Origin: Palsa-1392 sp036493915
GTDB taxonomy: Bacteria; Verrucomicrobiota; Verrucomicrobiia; Chthoniobacterales; UBA10450
Assembly (NCBI GenBank): GCA_036493915.1
Contig: DASXPA010000056.1
Location: 1 to 17,684, forward strand
Direction: 5' to 3'
DNA length: 17,684 nucleotides
The position numbers and the translations under genes were made by a program. The notes below the pieces were generated by a model. It saw only the letters and a program-made list of their open reading frames with translations. It was not told the origin of the DNA and searched no databases. Each line of letters begins with the position of its first letter. Positions within the stretch are counted from its first letter, which is position 1. Positions 8,406-15,740 of the stretch are shown in pieces.

Positions 8406-10355
8406 ATGAATTCGTGTTGCTCGACATCGCGCTCTGCCAAGCCGCCGCCTTACCGCGTGTTGCTCCTGCTCGCGGGCCTGTGCGGCCTCTGCACCTTGTG
8501 CGGATTTCTTCTGCAAAAGACCGGCAGCCCTCCGTGGCTTTTCGTCAGTCTCTTTGTTGCCGCCTATCTCGCCGGCGGCTGGTTCGCTTCCGTCGAACTC
8601 GGCCGGGAGCTGCTCCGGGGCGAGTTCAACATCAATCTCCTCATGATCGTCGTCGCGCTCGGCGCGGCTGGAATCGGCGCGTGGGCGGAAGGCGGGACGC
8701 TGCTTTTTCTCTTCTCGCTCAGTAACGCGCTCGAGCAGTTTGCCAATCATCGCACCGAGCAAACCATCAGCTCGCTCCTCCGCTCCGCGCCCGAGACGGC
8801 GACTCGGCGCGAGCAGGGGAAATGGGTGGAGGTTTCCGCTGACTCGTTAGGCGTGGGCGACGAACTGCTCGTTAGGCCAGGGCAACTTTTCCCCGTCGAT
8901 GGCGAATTGATCGAAGGCGCGACGAGCGCGGACGAATCGACGCTCACGGGCGAATCGCTCCCGGTGGCGAAGGAAAAAGGCGACCGTGTGAGCGGCGGGA
9001 CGCTGAACCTGGAAGGCCAGGCGGTGATCCGCGCGGAGCGCCTGCCGAGCGAGAGCGCGGTGCAGCGCATCATCGACCTGATCGAAAACGCGAAGGAACA
9101 AAAGGCGCCGGCGCAGCATTTCACCGACAACTTTACGCGCTATTACACGATCACGGTGCTGGCCGGCAGCGTCCTCTTTTTCGCCTGGCTCTTCTTTTGG
9201 CTGCGCGAGCCGCTCGCCCAATCCATTTATCGGATGATGACGCTGCTCGTCGTTTCGTCACCGTGCGCGCTCGTCCTTTCCATCCCTTCGGCGATTCTGG
9301 TCGCGATCGCCGCCGGGGCGCGCCGTGGGATTTTGTTCCGCGGCGGCGTCGCGGTCGAGGCGCTCGCCGGGGTGAATCATTTCGCTTTCGATAAAACCGG
9401 CACGCTGACCACAGGCGAGCTGCAGGTCGCGCAGACCGAGCCGGCAGACGGTGCCTCAGCCAGCGAGCTGCTCGAGGTGGCGAATGCGCTTGGGCAATAC
9501 TCGACTCATCCGCTTTCGCGCGCGATCGCGCGTGAGGCGGAGCGGAGGGGACTCGGGAATCCCGAGGCGCAAGACGTGACGAACCTGCCGGGTTTCGGAA
9601 TGGAAGCCAAGATCGGCGCGGATCGCGTATTCGTCGGGAGCCGAAAACTGATGGAGCAAGAGGGCTTCACCACCGCCGGCTTCGCGGGCGATAGCGCGGA
9701 AGCCGAAGTCTGGGTGGCGCGTGAGCGCTTGCTTGGCCTGATTCGCCTGCGCGATCGTTTGCGGCCGGCGACACCCGCGGTGATCGCCGCGCTCAAGCAG
9801 GCGGGCCATTCCGTCGTTCTCATTTCGGGCGATCGCGCTCCCGCGGCCCAGGCAATCGCGCGCGAAGCCGGGATCGACGAGGTGCACGCTGATCTCACGC
9901 CTAACGAGAAGCTGGAGTGGATCCACCGCTGGCGCGCCGCAGGTAAAATCGTGGCGATGGTGGGCGACGGAATCAACGACGCACCGAGCCTGATCGCCGC
10001 TGATGTTGGACTCGGAATGGGCGCCCGCGGCGCTGATGCCGCGCTCGAGCAGGCCGACGTGATCCTGATGCACGACCGGATTGAAAACGTGCCCACAGCC
10101 TTGCAACTGAGCCGCACCGCGCGCCGGATCATTCGGCAGAATCTGGTGATTTCGTTAGGCGTGGTCGCGCTCCTTATCGTTCTCGCGCTTGCGCAGAAGA
10201 TCAGCCTGTCGTTAGGCGTGGTCGGGCACGAAGGGAGCACGGTCGTGGTCGTGCTGAACGGTCTGCGCCTGCTCCGGCCGCGGGCACACCGCGCAGTGGA
10301 AACTTCTCCGCCACTGGCCGCAGTCGACGTCGCGGCATCTTTGGAAGTGCCGTGA
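8406..10355 (+). CDS. P1B-4-type heavy-metal-transporting ATPase
   Basis: 649 aa integral membrane pump that exports divalent metal at the cost of ATP. Features in order: a Cys-bearing N-terminus (MNSCC; C26, C29, C32) without a classical metal-binding domain; membrane pairs at about 17-62 and 76-107; actuator loop TGES (181-184); helices about 248-266 and 276-303 with SPC (285-287) in place of CPC; phosphorylation site DKTGT (D329); HP (368-369); hinge GDGINDAP (520-527); and the last helix pair with HEGST (608-612). SPC together with HEG(G/S)T is the P1B-4 signature (CoaT, CtpD, PfeT), whose reported substrates include Co2+, Fe2+ and Zn2+. The substrate here cannot be told. It diverges from the pfkA remnant across about 73 bp. 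Five copies of the TCGTTAGGC 9-mer fall inside the gene. Confidence 0.93.
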   Translation: MNSCCSTSRSAKPPPYRVLLLLAGLCGLCTLCGFLLQKTGSPPWLFVSLFVAAYLAGGWFASVELGRELLRGEFNINLLMIVVALGAAGIGAWAEGGTLLFLFSLSNALEQFANHRTEQTISSLLRSAPETATRREQGKWVEVSADSLGVGDELLVRPGQLFPVDGELIEGATSADESTLTGESLPVAKEKGDRVSGGTLNLEGQAVIRAERLPSESAVQRIIDLIENAKEQKAPAQHFTDNFTRYYTITVLAGSVLFFAWLFFWLREPLAQSIYRMMTLLVVSSPCALVLSIPSAILVAIAAGARRGILFRGGVAVEALAGVNHFAFDKTGTLTTGELQVAQTEPADGASASELLEVANALGQYSTHPLSRAIAREAERRGLGNPEAQDVTNLPGFGMEAKIGADRVFVGSRKLMEQEGFTTAGFAGDSAEAEVWVARERLLGLIRLRDRLRPATPAVIAALKQAGHSVVLISGDRAPAAQAIAREAGIDEVHADLTPNEKLEWIHRWRAAGKIVAMVGDGINDAPSLIAADVGLGMGARGADAALEQADVILMHDRIENVPTALQLSRTARRIIRQNLVISLGVVALLIVLALAQKISLSLGVVGHEGSTVVVVLNGLRLLRPRAHRAVETSPPLAAVDVAASLEVP

Positions 10356-10750
10356 TTGCTAAACCAGCCGCAGGGAGGGCGGTTCTAAACCGCCTCTGGC
10401 CCCTTCACACCTTCGCCGGCGCCTTGTTTTTCCTCCAAACCTGGAAACAACAAGAACGCCTCGGCGAAGCCGAAGCAGAGGAGTGAAATCGGCCCGGCGC
10501 TGGTGTTTGGGGCCAGCGCTACCCTATCAATCATGGGGCTGACCTCGCGGCGCTGGAATAACCATTCCGAAAGGGAGGCTGCGGACGCTTCGCTCTGCGA
10601 AGCCCGGGCCTGCTTTACCTTCGCAGCTCAGGCCCGCGTTGACCTACCTCCGCGTCTCACAGAGGGAACCATGCTATCATCGGGAGCGCTAACTCCCAAG
10701 GCCAGAATCGCAGCACGCAAAGTATTCGCCACTTGTGACTGGCCCAGACG
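10356..10750. other. 395-bp non-coding region with several inverted repeats
   Basis: No protein-coding frame here looks real. At least six perfect stems can be read: GGCGGTT/AACCGCC (10378-10394, loop CTA), TCGGC/GCCGA (10461-10473), GCGCTGG/CCAGCGC (10497-10519), GGAAT/ATTCC (10555-10568), GCTTCGC/GCGAAGC (10587-10603) and CGGGCCTG/CAGGCCCG (10605-10636). Genes on both sides point toward this region, so it should contain terminators for both. The number of stems suggests a dispersed repeat or a structured RNA in addition. Confidence 0.55.
10378..10394 (+). terminator. Possible terminator hairpin of the metal ATPase gene
   Basis: Stem GGCGGTT/AACCGCC with a three-base loop lies 23 bp after the ATPase stop codon. 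No run of T follows directly, so it is a weak intrinsic-terminator candidate and could instead be part of a repeat element. Confidence 0.3.
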
Positions 10751-11920
10751 TCACTGTTTGCGAACGTTCTCGTGCACAGGAATGATGAAACTGAACGTGC
10801 AGCCATGGCCGGGCTCGGAGTGCACGTCAATCCGTCCACCGTGCCGATGGACGATCCGTTTGCACGTCGCCAGACCGAGCCCGCATCCCACTGAGGATTC
10901 CGCAGCCGCTCCCTGATAAAATCGGTCGAAGGCGCGCGCGCACTCCTCGGCGTTCATGCCGATGCCGTTGTCGTGAACGGAAATGCACCAGCCTTCCTCC
11001 GTCGCCGTCGCCGAGACGTGAATCCGCGGCGGCCCGGTAGCACAGTATCTAATGCTGTTCTCAATCAGGTTTTGCAACAGTTCCGTCATCAGCGCGGGAT
11101 CGGCGCCCAGAGTGGGAAGTGCATCATTCGTCAGTTCCGCACCGGCATTTTCCAATTGGGCTCGCAGGGATTGACGGACGTCGTTTAGAACCGACTCGCA
11201 ATTACAGTCCGACAATTTCACTTTGCCCGCTCCGATACGAGCGTAGGCCAACAGGCTTTCCGCCAGGCCGCAGATTCGCGATATTTCGGCCACAATCGAG
11301 TCGAGCAATTTCTTTGATTCCGCATCCGATGCCACGCTCGGTTGCGAGGAGATGATACTGGCCGCCATTGAAATCGAGTAGAGCGGGCCGCGAATGTCGT
11401 GCGAAACTACGGAAGAGAAGTCCTCGAGGTCTCTGTTCGATCGACGCAACTCCCGCACTGCATGGCGGAGCGCGATTTCCGCTTCCATCCGTCGCCACAC
11501 CAGCCAGAGTGTCAACCAGAGCACGGCGGTGACCATTCCGCGATCAAAGGCCGACATCCACCAGGTCGCTCCGGGTCGCTCCAGCAGATACCCGATCCAG
11601 GTAAGGAGGGTGCAGAGGCCCGTCAAGGACAGTAGAAACCAGCCGCGTCTGGGAGCCCGCGCCAGCACCGGGATGAGGCAGTATCCGATCGCCGCGGTTG
11701 CCCCGCGTGGCAACATAATGTCCACCACAAAGGAGAGGACCATGATCGCAAAACAGATGGCGTAGGATTGCACCCAAGACGGCATGGAATCCGAACTGGC
11801 CTCAGAGAGGGAAGACGCGGGAAATTCCGAAGCGTGATCGGGTTCGCACCCGGCCAGCTCTTGATCGCCAGGGTTCACAGGCACGATCGTATTCACGCAT
11901 CGGTTCGCTGTCGAAGGCAT
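10751..11920 (-). CDS. Membrane-bound sensor histidine kinase
   Basis: 389 aa. The N-terminal 48 residues are polar and may not be translated, since a second start gives MPSWVQSYAICF at residue 46. About four hydrophobic helices follow (about 50-69, 75-89, 93-113, 126-144), with no extracellular sensing loop of size. A short linker leads to the dimerisation/phosphotransfer helix with H174 in SHDIRGPL. The ATPase domain has the N-box NLIENSIRY (284-292), DNGIGM (317-322), FDRFYQ (331-336) and GCGLGLATCKRIV (345-357). No receiver domain is attached and no response regulator is visible nearby, so the partner is unknown. It lies 57 bp downstream of the NsrR-like gene on the same strand and may be the third gene of that operon. 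Signal unknown. Confidence 0.92.
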   Translation of the reverse strand: MPSTANRCVNTIVPVNPGDQELAGCEPDHASEFPASSLSEASSDSMPSWVQSYAICFAIMVLSFVVDIMLPRGATAAIGYCLIPVLARAPRRGWFLLSLTGLCTLLTWIGYLLERPGATWWMSAFDRGMVTAVLWLTLWLVWRRMEAEIALRHAVRELRRSNRDLEDFSSVVSHDIRGPLYSISMAASIISSQPSVASDAESKKLLDSIVAEISRICGLAESLLAYARIGAGKVKLSDCNCESVLNDVRQSLRAQLENAGAELTNDALPTLGADPALMTELLQNLIENSIRYCATGPPRIHVSATATEEGWCISVHDNGIGMNAEECARAFDRFYQGAAAESSVGCGLGLATCKRIVHRHGGRIDVHSEPGHGCTFSFIIPVHENVRKQ

Positions 11921-11977
11921 ATTGTCACCCGGGTCCGGCAGAAGACGACCGATGATCAGAACCTATTGGATACACGA

Positions 11978-12427
11978 TTAATCGGCCGTTAAGTCTCCGA
12001 TTTGCAGCAGGTCTTTCAAAGCCGACCGTTGCCCGAGCAGGTCCTCGAGCGTGTAGCTATCAAGGACGGCGAAGAAGGCAGCGGCGGCTTCATCGAGGAC
12101 GACTTTCAGACGACAGGCGGGAAAAATTTGGCAGAAGCGATTTCGTCGATCCTTGCAGTCGATCACGAGCTCGGATTCCTCGCCCAGCCTAACGACGTCG
12201 CCGACGCCGATTTTTTCCGGCGGAAGCGCGAGGGTGAATCCGCCACCGATCCCCCGCTGCGTTGCCAGATAACCGTGCCGTCCGAGATCGTGCACGATCT
12301 TGACGAGATGATGGCGTGAGATGCCAAAGGCATTCGCCACTTCATCCACCGTGCTGCGCTCCGGGCGGCGCAAGGCCGCATGCATCAGCACGCGCAGGGC
12401 GTAGTCGGAATAGGTGCTTACTTGCAT
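11978..12427 (-). CDS. nsrR: Rrf2-family Fe-S transcription regulator, NsrR-like
   Basis: 149 aa, typical Rrf2 length. The winged-helix DNA-binding part covers about 1-80 (YSDYALRVLM, VDEVANAFGISRHHLVKIVHDL, QRGIGGGFTL). Three cysteines C91, C99 and C105 in DCKDRRNRFCQIFPACRLK align with the cluster ligands of NsrR (E. coli motif NC...FCHITPACRLK), with three extra residues between the first two. D8 is present, matching the fourth ligand known for Streptomyces NsrR. NsrR holds a [4Fe-4S] cluster and releases DNA when the cluster reacts with nitric oxide. It lies 7 bp after the hemerythrin-like gene, and the divergent promoter region contains an NsrR-like palindrome. The flanking Ric and hemerythrin genes are classic NsrR targets, which favours NsrR over IscR or RsrR-type members. 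Confidence 0.88.
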   Translation of the reverse strand: MQVSTYSDYALRVLMHAALRRPERSTVDEVANAFGISRHHLVKIVHDLGRHGYLATQRGIGGGFTLALPPEKIGVGDVVRLGEESELVIDCKDRRNRFCQIFPACRLKVVLDEAAAAFFAVLDSYTLEDLLGQRSALKDLLQIGDLTAD

Positions 12428-12434
12428 GAGTCAG

Positions 12435-12980
12435 TTAGTGGTCTTCGGCGGTCCTGCGAAAACGGTGCGGAAGGTTTTCCAGTTCGTGGCGAATGCTTTC
12501 ATTGAGAGCACTCTGCGCGGGCGGGTCGAGCAGGAGCGAGGCCCAGTGATAGACTTGCGATTCTTCGAGAGTATTGTGCGTCTCGAGACGGCGGCTGACG
12601 GCCCCGATTCTGTCAGTCACCTCGCGCAGGTCGCCGGGTTGGTTGCTTCCGGATAATGCGCGTAATTGTTTCACTGCCGCCGTTAGTTCGTTCATGAAGA
12701 AATCATGATCCCCGCGTAGCTGCCTAACGATGTCGCGGATTTCTTCCGGTCCAGGCATGGCGGCTGGCGTCCTCGATCCCGGACTGGCTTCCACTGTGCG
12801 CAAAAGAGTTGGAAAAAGATGGATGTTCTCCGCGCGAATGTGCATCGCAAGACGCGCCCAGAAGAAATCGAGGCGTTGGAGACTCCGCGCGGCATCGCCC
12901 TCGGCAAGGGCGGACACGAGTTCAACCTGCGCCGAGTCGAGTTCGGAATGATCGTGCGCGAGCAGGGCGGTTTCGCTCAT
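12435..12980 (-). CDS. Hemerythrin-like (HHE) domain protein
   Basis: 181 aa, a single four-helix hemerythrin-type domain. Candidate di-iron ligands are H9/H11 in AHDHSEL, H47 and E51 in HIRAENIHLFP, H92 in GDHDFF, and H135 with E139/E140 in ETHNTLEESQVYHW. The pattern H...HxxxE...H...HxxxE matches hemerythrin-like proteins that bind O2 or NO or take part in iron handling. It is not the Ric family, because the N-terminal DYCCGG module is absent. It is the first gene of the leftward operon with the NsrR-like regulator and is divergent from ric across 94 bp that hold the candidate NsrR operator. Likely a nitrosative-stress protein; biochemical role unknown. Confidence 0.87.
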   Translation of the reverse strand: MSETALLAHDHSELDSAQVELVSALAEGDAARSLQRLDFFWARLAMHIRAENIHLFPTLLRTVEASPGSRTPAAMPGPEEIRDIVRQLRGDHDFFMNELTAAVKQLRALSGSNQPGDLREVTDRIGAVSRRLETHNTLEESQVYHWASLLLDPPAQSALNESIRHELENLPHRFRRTAEDH

Positions 12981-13016
12981 TGCCGGATTATCGGTCGAAA
13001 AATGGACTCCTCAATA

Positions 13017-13039
13017 AAAATGTATTGGCAATACAGCTT
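13017..13039. promoter_or_regulatory. Candidate NsrR operator
   Basis: Imperfect 11-1-11 palindrome AAAATGTATTG / G / CAATACAGCTT, with a perfect core TGTATTGGCAATACA (13021-13035). E. coli NsrR binds AAGATGYATTT-n-AAATRCATCTT with the same 11-1-11 geometry. It sits 36 bp before ric and 37 bp before the divergent hemerythrin-like gene, so one site could repress both. TTGGCA within it (13025-13030) could serve as a -35 element for ric. Confidence 0.72.
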
Positions 13040-13074
13040 TAGGTGGGCTACGCATTCCTTAACCAGATCACACC

Positions 13075-13812
13075 ATGAAAAACATCACCGTTGATACCAC
13101 CGTTGGAGAAATTGTCCGCGCCCTCCCGGCTCGCTCGAGGGTCTTCGAAAATCTCGAAATCGACTACTGCTGCGGCGGGAAGAAATCGCTCGCCGAAGTT
13201 TGCCAGAAAAAGGGACTCGACCCTGCGACCGTGGTCGCGATGCTCACGGCGCTCGATGGCGCTTCAGGCATCACTCAGGCTGATCCTGACACCCTGACCT
13301 TGAGCGAGCTCTGTGATCACATCGAGCGGGTTCATCATGGTTATCTCCGTGAGGAATTGCCCCGGCTGGATTTTATGACTCAGAAGGTCGCGGCCGTGCA
13401 CGGCGACAGCGAGCCGCGGCTGGCCGAACTCCGGAACGTCTTCGAGACTTTCAACGCCAAGGTTAACGCTCACACTCAGGAGGAAGATGAGAAGGTCTTC
13501 CCGGCGATTCGTAACCTCGAAACGGTCGGCAGTGAGAAGTCCGGCGTGGCTTCCTGGCTGGCGGGCGAATTCGAGAAGCTGGAAGCCGAGCACGAGAAAA
13601 CCGGCGCCGCCCTGACCCAGTTCAACGCGTTGACTGACAGTTACACGCCGCCGGATTGGGCCTGTAACACCTTCCGCGCGCTCTACGACGCGCTCGCGCG
13701 TTTGGAGAAGGATATGCACCAGCATGTGCACGAGGAGAACAACGTCCTTTTCCCCAAAGCGCGCGCACTGGCACGGACCGGAGCAGTCGCAGCCGCGGCC
13801 GTCCCTGCCTAA
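13075..13812 (+). CDS. ric: Ric/YtfE/ScdA-type di-iron iron-sulfur cluster repair protein
   Basis: 245 aa. An N-terminal ScdA_N (DUF542) module (about 5-60) carries FENLEIDYCCGGKKSLAEVC, with the paired cysteines C32/C33. A hemerythrin-like domain follows (about 78-232). By comparison with E. coli YtfE, likely iron ligands are H87, H133 and E137 (AHTQEEDEKVFP), H173 (EAEHEKTG), H217 and E221 (QHVHEENNVLFP). Proteins of this family repair Fe-S clusters damaged by nitric oxide or oxidative stress, probably by donating iron or handling NO, in the cytoplasm. It is the first gene of a six-gene rightward run and lies just downstream of the candidate NsrR operator. The start is well supported by the family N-terminus. 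The tail after 233 is Ala-rich and probably disordered. Confidence 0.94.
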   Translation: MKNITVDTTVGEIVRALPARSRVFENLEIDYCCGGKKSLAEVCQKKGLDPATVVAMLTALDGASGITQADPDTLTLSELCDHIERVHHGYLREELPRLDFMTQKVAAVHGDSEPRLAELRNVFETFNAKVNAHTQEEDEKVFPAIRNLETVGSEKSGVASWLAGEFEKLEAEHEKTGAALTQFNALTDSYTPPDWACNTFRALYDALARLEKDMHQHVHEENNVLFPKARALARTGAVAAAAVPA

Positions 13813-13840
13813 GAGTCAGAATGCTAACCCGCGGTCTGCA

Positions 13841-14812
13841 ATGAAATTCGAGATTCCAAAAGCGCTGCGGCTGCGCGAAGAACGCATTTGCAGCGCACTG
13901 AGACAGGCCGGAGGCATGGGTGGTGCGACCGGAGAGGCAGCAGAGCTGCTGGAAGCGATTCTATTGCCGCACCTGGCCAAGGAGCGGGCGGACCTCCTGC
14001 AACCGCTCGGGCTCCTACGCCGGCTCGCCCGGGGAGAAGTTACTTCCGAAATGGGGCAGGTCCTTCCGCAAATCGACCGGTTGAAACATGACCTGCACGA
14101 TCTGCGCGTTGAGCATGCGACGATTCTTTCAGCCCTAAGACATTTCGTGGCCGCCGCGCGCGCCGAGGGGAAGCAGGAAGAGGCACGCTTTGCCGAGCGT
14201 CTTCTTTTCCGGGCATGGCTCGATGAGTCGGTCTTTACTCCTTTGGCAATCTTGATCGGCGAACACCTGGAGCGGCGGTTGAAGCAACGAAGCGAAATGG
14301 CGCCGGCCGCATGTCCGTCCCCTCGCGCTCCGGCCAAGCTGGAGTTACCTGAAGCACTGCAACTGAGTCACGCGCGGTTGAGCGCAACCCTAACGGAAAT
14401 CTCGCGCAAGGGCGGGCGAACGACGGCCGTAGCTGACATGATCGGAAAAATCCTGAAACCTCATCTCGAGCAGGAAGATGAGAAGGTCCTGCGCATCCTT
14501 GGCTTGCTCGCCCCAATGGCAGCGGGCCAGGTCGACCCCGAGTGGATAAAGGACGATTCGGAATGGGAGGAGTTGGAGAGGAATGAATCCACGTTGCACC
14601 TGGAGCACCAGAAGCTCGTTCGGATGGGGGAAGAGCTTCTCGCCATCGCCCGCGCAGAAGACGCCAGGGACGTGCTCGATTTTGCCGAGCGTCTGCTTTT
14701 GCGCATCCGCCTCGACGAAGAAGTGTTTTATCCCGCGGCATTATTCGTCCGCAACCATCTGCGACTGCGTGCGGGCAAAGAAGATCTCGAACGACCCTCG
14801 GTTCTGTCTTAA
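13841..14812 (+). CDS. Tandem-duplicated hemerythrin-like protein
   Basis: 323 aa from ATG 13841 (MKFEIPKAL). The frame stays open back to 13724 inside ric, but that extension is not plausible. The protein is two homologous halves, about 4-147 and 167-310, offset by about 164 residues: FEIPKALRLREERI versus LELPEALQLSHARL; ILLPHLAKERADLL versus ILKPHLEQEDEKVL; LRVEHATILSAL versus LHLEHQKLVRMG; ERLLFRAWLDESVFTPLAIL versus ERLLLRIRLDEEVFYPAALF. The helix pattern and the HxxxE and EH motifs suggest hemerythrin-like bundles. Candidate ligands are H44, E48, H92 in half 1 and H177, H208, E212, H256 in half 2. The last helix lacks the expected His in both halves, and half 1 has Arg for the first His, so metal binding may be reduced. 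Lies 28 bp after ric and 5 bp before the methyltransferase. Confidence 0.8.
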   Translation: MKFEIPKALRLREERICSALRQAGGMGGATGEAAELLEAILLPHLAKERADLLQPLGLLRRLARGEVTSEMGQVLPQIDRLKHDLHDLRVEHATILSALRHFVAAARAEGKQEEARFAERLLFRAWLDESVFTPLAILIGEHLERRLKQRSEMAPAACPSPRAPAKLELPEALQLSHARLSATLTEISRKGGRTTAVADMIGKILKPHLEQEDEKVLRILGLLAPMAAGQVDPEWIKDDSEWEELERNESTLHLEHQKLVRMGEELLAIARAEDARDVLDFAERLLLRIRLDEEVFYPAALFVRNHLRLRAGKEDLERPSVLS

Positions 14813-14817
14813 GACTT

Positions 14818-15738
14818 ATGAAAGCAGATGCTGAACTTCCACTTCCAGGAGTCACGCTCTCCGCCAAAAAAATGCCGGGACACTGGCTCCTCGCGCGCCT
14901 CGGCAAACGCGTCCTGCGCCCGGGCGGCCTTGATCTCACGCGATCCATGTTGCAGTCGTTGGCGCTTGGTCGCTCCGACGCCGTCGTCGAGTTCGCGCCG
15001 GGGCTGGGAGTCACGACTCAGCTCGTCGTCGATCTTCAGCCGGCTTCTTACATTGGGATTGAAGAGAACGAAGCCGCGGCCGAACGCATTGGCAGCACGC
15101 TCACAAATTTCAGACACAAATGTCTAATCGCGAGCGCCGCCGATACCGGGCTGCCGGCAGACTCGGTCACGGTGGTCTTCGGAGAAGCGATGCTCACCAT
15201 GCAGGGAGAGGCGCAAAAAGCTCAAATCGTGCGCGAAGCTGCGCGTATCTTGAAGCCAGGCGGCCGCTACGGCATCCATGAGCTTTGGTTTGTGCCGGAC
15301 GACCTCGATGAATCAATCAAGCTGGAGATCCAGCAGGTGCTCTCCCAGGCGATCCACGTCGGCGCGCTCCCGCTGACCGCGAGGGAATGGCGCGGCCTCC
15401 TTGATGCCGCGGGGTTCAAGCTGCGCGCGGAAGCTTTCCGCGCGATGCGATTGCTCAAGCCGAGCCGCCTCATCCGGGACGAAGGCTGGTCGGGCGCGCT
15501 TCGTTTTGCCTGGAACCTTTGCCGCGATGCCGACGCGCGTGAGCGGGTCCTCGCGATGCGCCGGGTTTTCACGAAATACCGTTCGCATCTCGCCGCGATC
15601 ATGCTCACCGGCATCAAGCGCCAGGAACGGCGGCTACGCCGTGAATACTTCGGGCCGGACCTAAGCGGCAATGGCGTCCCACCGTTTGCGCCGGAGGACT
15701 GGTTGGAAACGAGCTGGCGCAAAGCGCGCTTCGCCTAA
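14818..15738 (+). CDS. Class I SAM-dependent methyltransferase
   Basis: 306 aa. SAM-binding motif I is VVEFAPGLGVTT (56-67), followed by the acidic strand end IGIEEN (79-84), an ASAADTGLPADSV segment (105-117) and the post-motif ARILKPGGRYGIHEL (142-156). This is the Methyltransf_11/25 arrangement of small-molecule or lipid methyltransferases. The C-terminal half (about 160-306) holds a variable substrate-binding part with basic stretches (FTKYRSHLAAI, GIKRQERRLRREY) and gives no substrate clue. It starts 5 bp after the tandem hemerythrin gene and ends 2 bp before the SdhB-like gene, so it is surely co-transcribed. The stop codon lies inside a copy of the GCCTAACGA 9-mer. Its link with nitrosative or Fe-S stress is by context only. 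Confidence 0.85.
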   Translation: MKADAELPLPGVTLSAKKMPGHWLLARLGKRVLRPGGLDLTRSMLQSLALGRSDAVVEFAPGLGVTTQLVVDLQPASYIGIEENEAAAERIGSTLTNFRHKCLIASAADTGLPADSVTVVFGEAMLTMQGEAQKAQIVREAARILKPGGRYGIHELWFVPDDLDESIKLEIQQVLSQAIHVGALPLTAREWRGLLDAAGFKLRAEAFRAMRLLKPSRLIRDEGWSGALRFAWNLCRDADARERVLAMRRVFTKYRSHLAAIMLTGIKRQERRLRREYFGPDLSGNGVPPFAPEDWLETSWRKARFA

Positions 15739-15740
15739 CG

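Noticed and set aside
8211..8762. 183-codon minus-strand frame antisense to the start of the metal ATPase
   Set aside because: It lies opposite a clear P-type ATPase and shows no family features. Only its last codons (LFPSERAALAQSLAK) are of interest, as a possible pfkA tail.
9456..10240. Two long minus-strand frames inside the ATPase gene
   Set aside because: They are antisense to the phosphorylation and hinge motifs of the real gene; their composition reflects GC-rich codon mirroring.
10503..10916. 137-codon plus-strand frame running from the intergenic region into the kinase gene
   Set aside because: Half lies antisense to the kinase ATPase domain and the rest covers hairpins; there is no domain and no ribosome site.
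13724..13840. N-terminal extension of the tandem hemerythrin gene inside ric
   Set aside because: It overlaps the conserved ric C-terminus in another frame; ATG 13841 matches the start of the first repeat.
14235..15014. 259-codon minus-strand frame across the tandem hemerythrin and methyltransferase genes
   Set aside because: It crosses two well-supported plus-strand genes; Arg/Ser/Pro-rich antisense composition.
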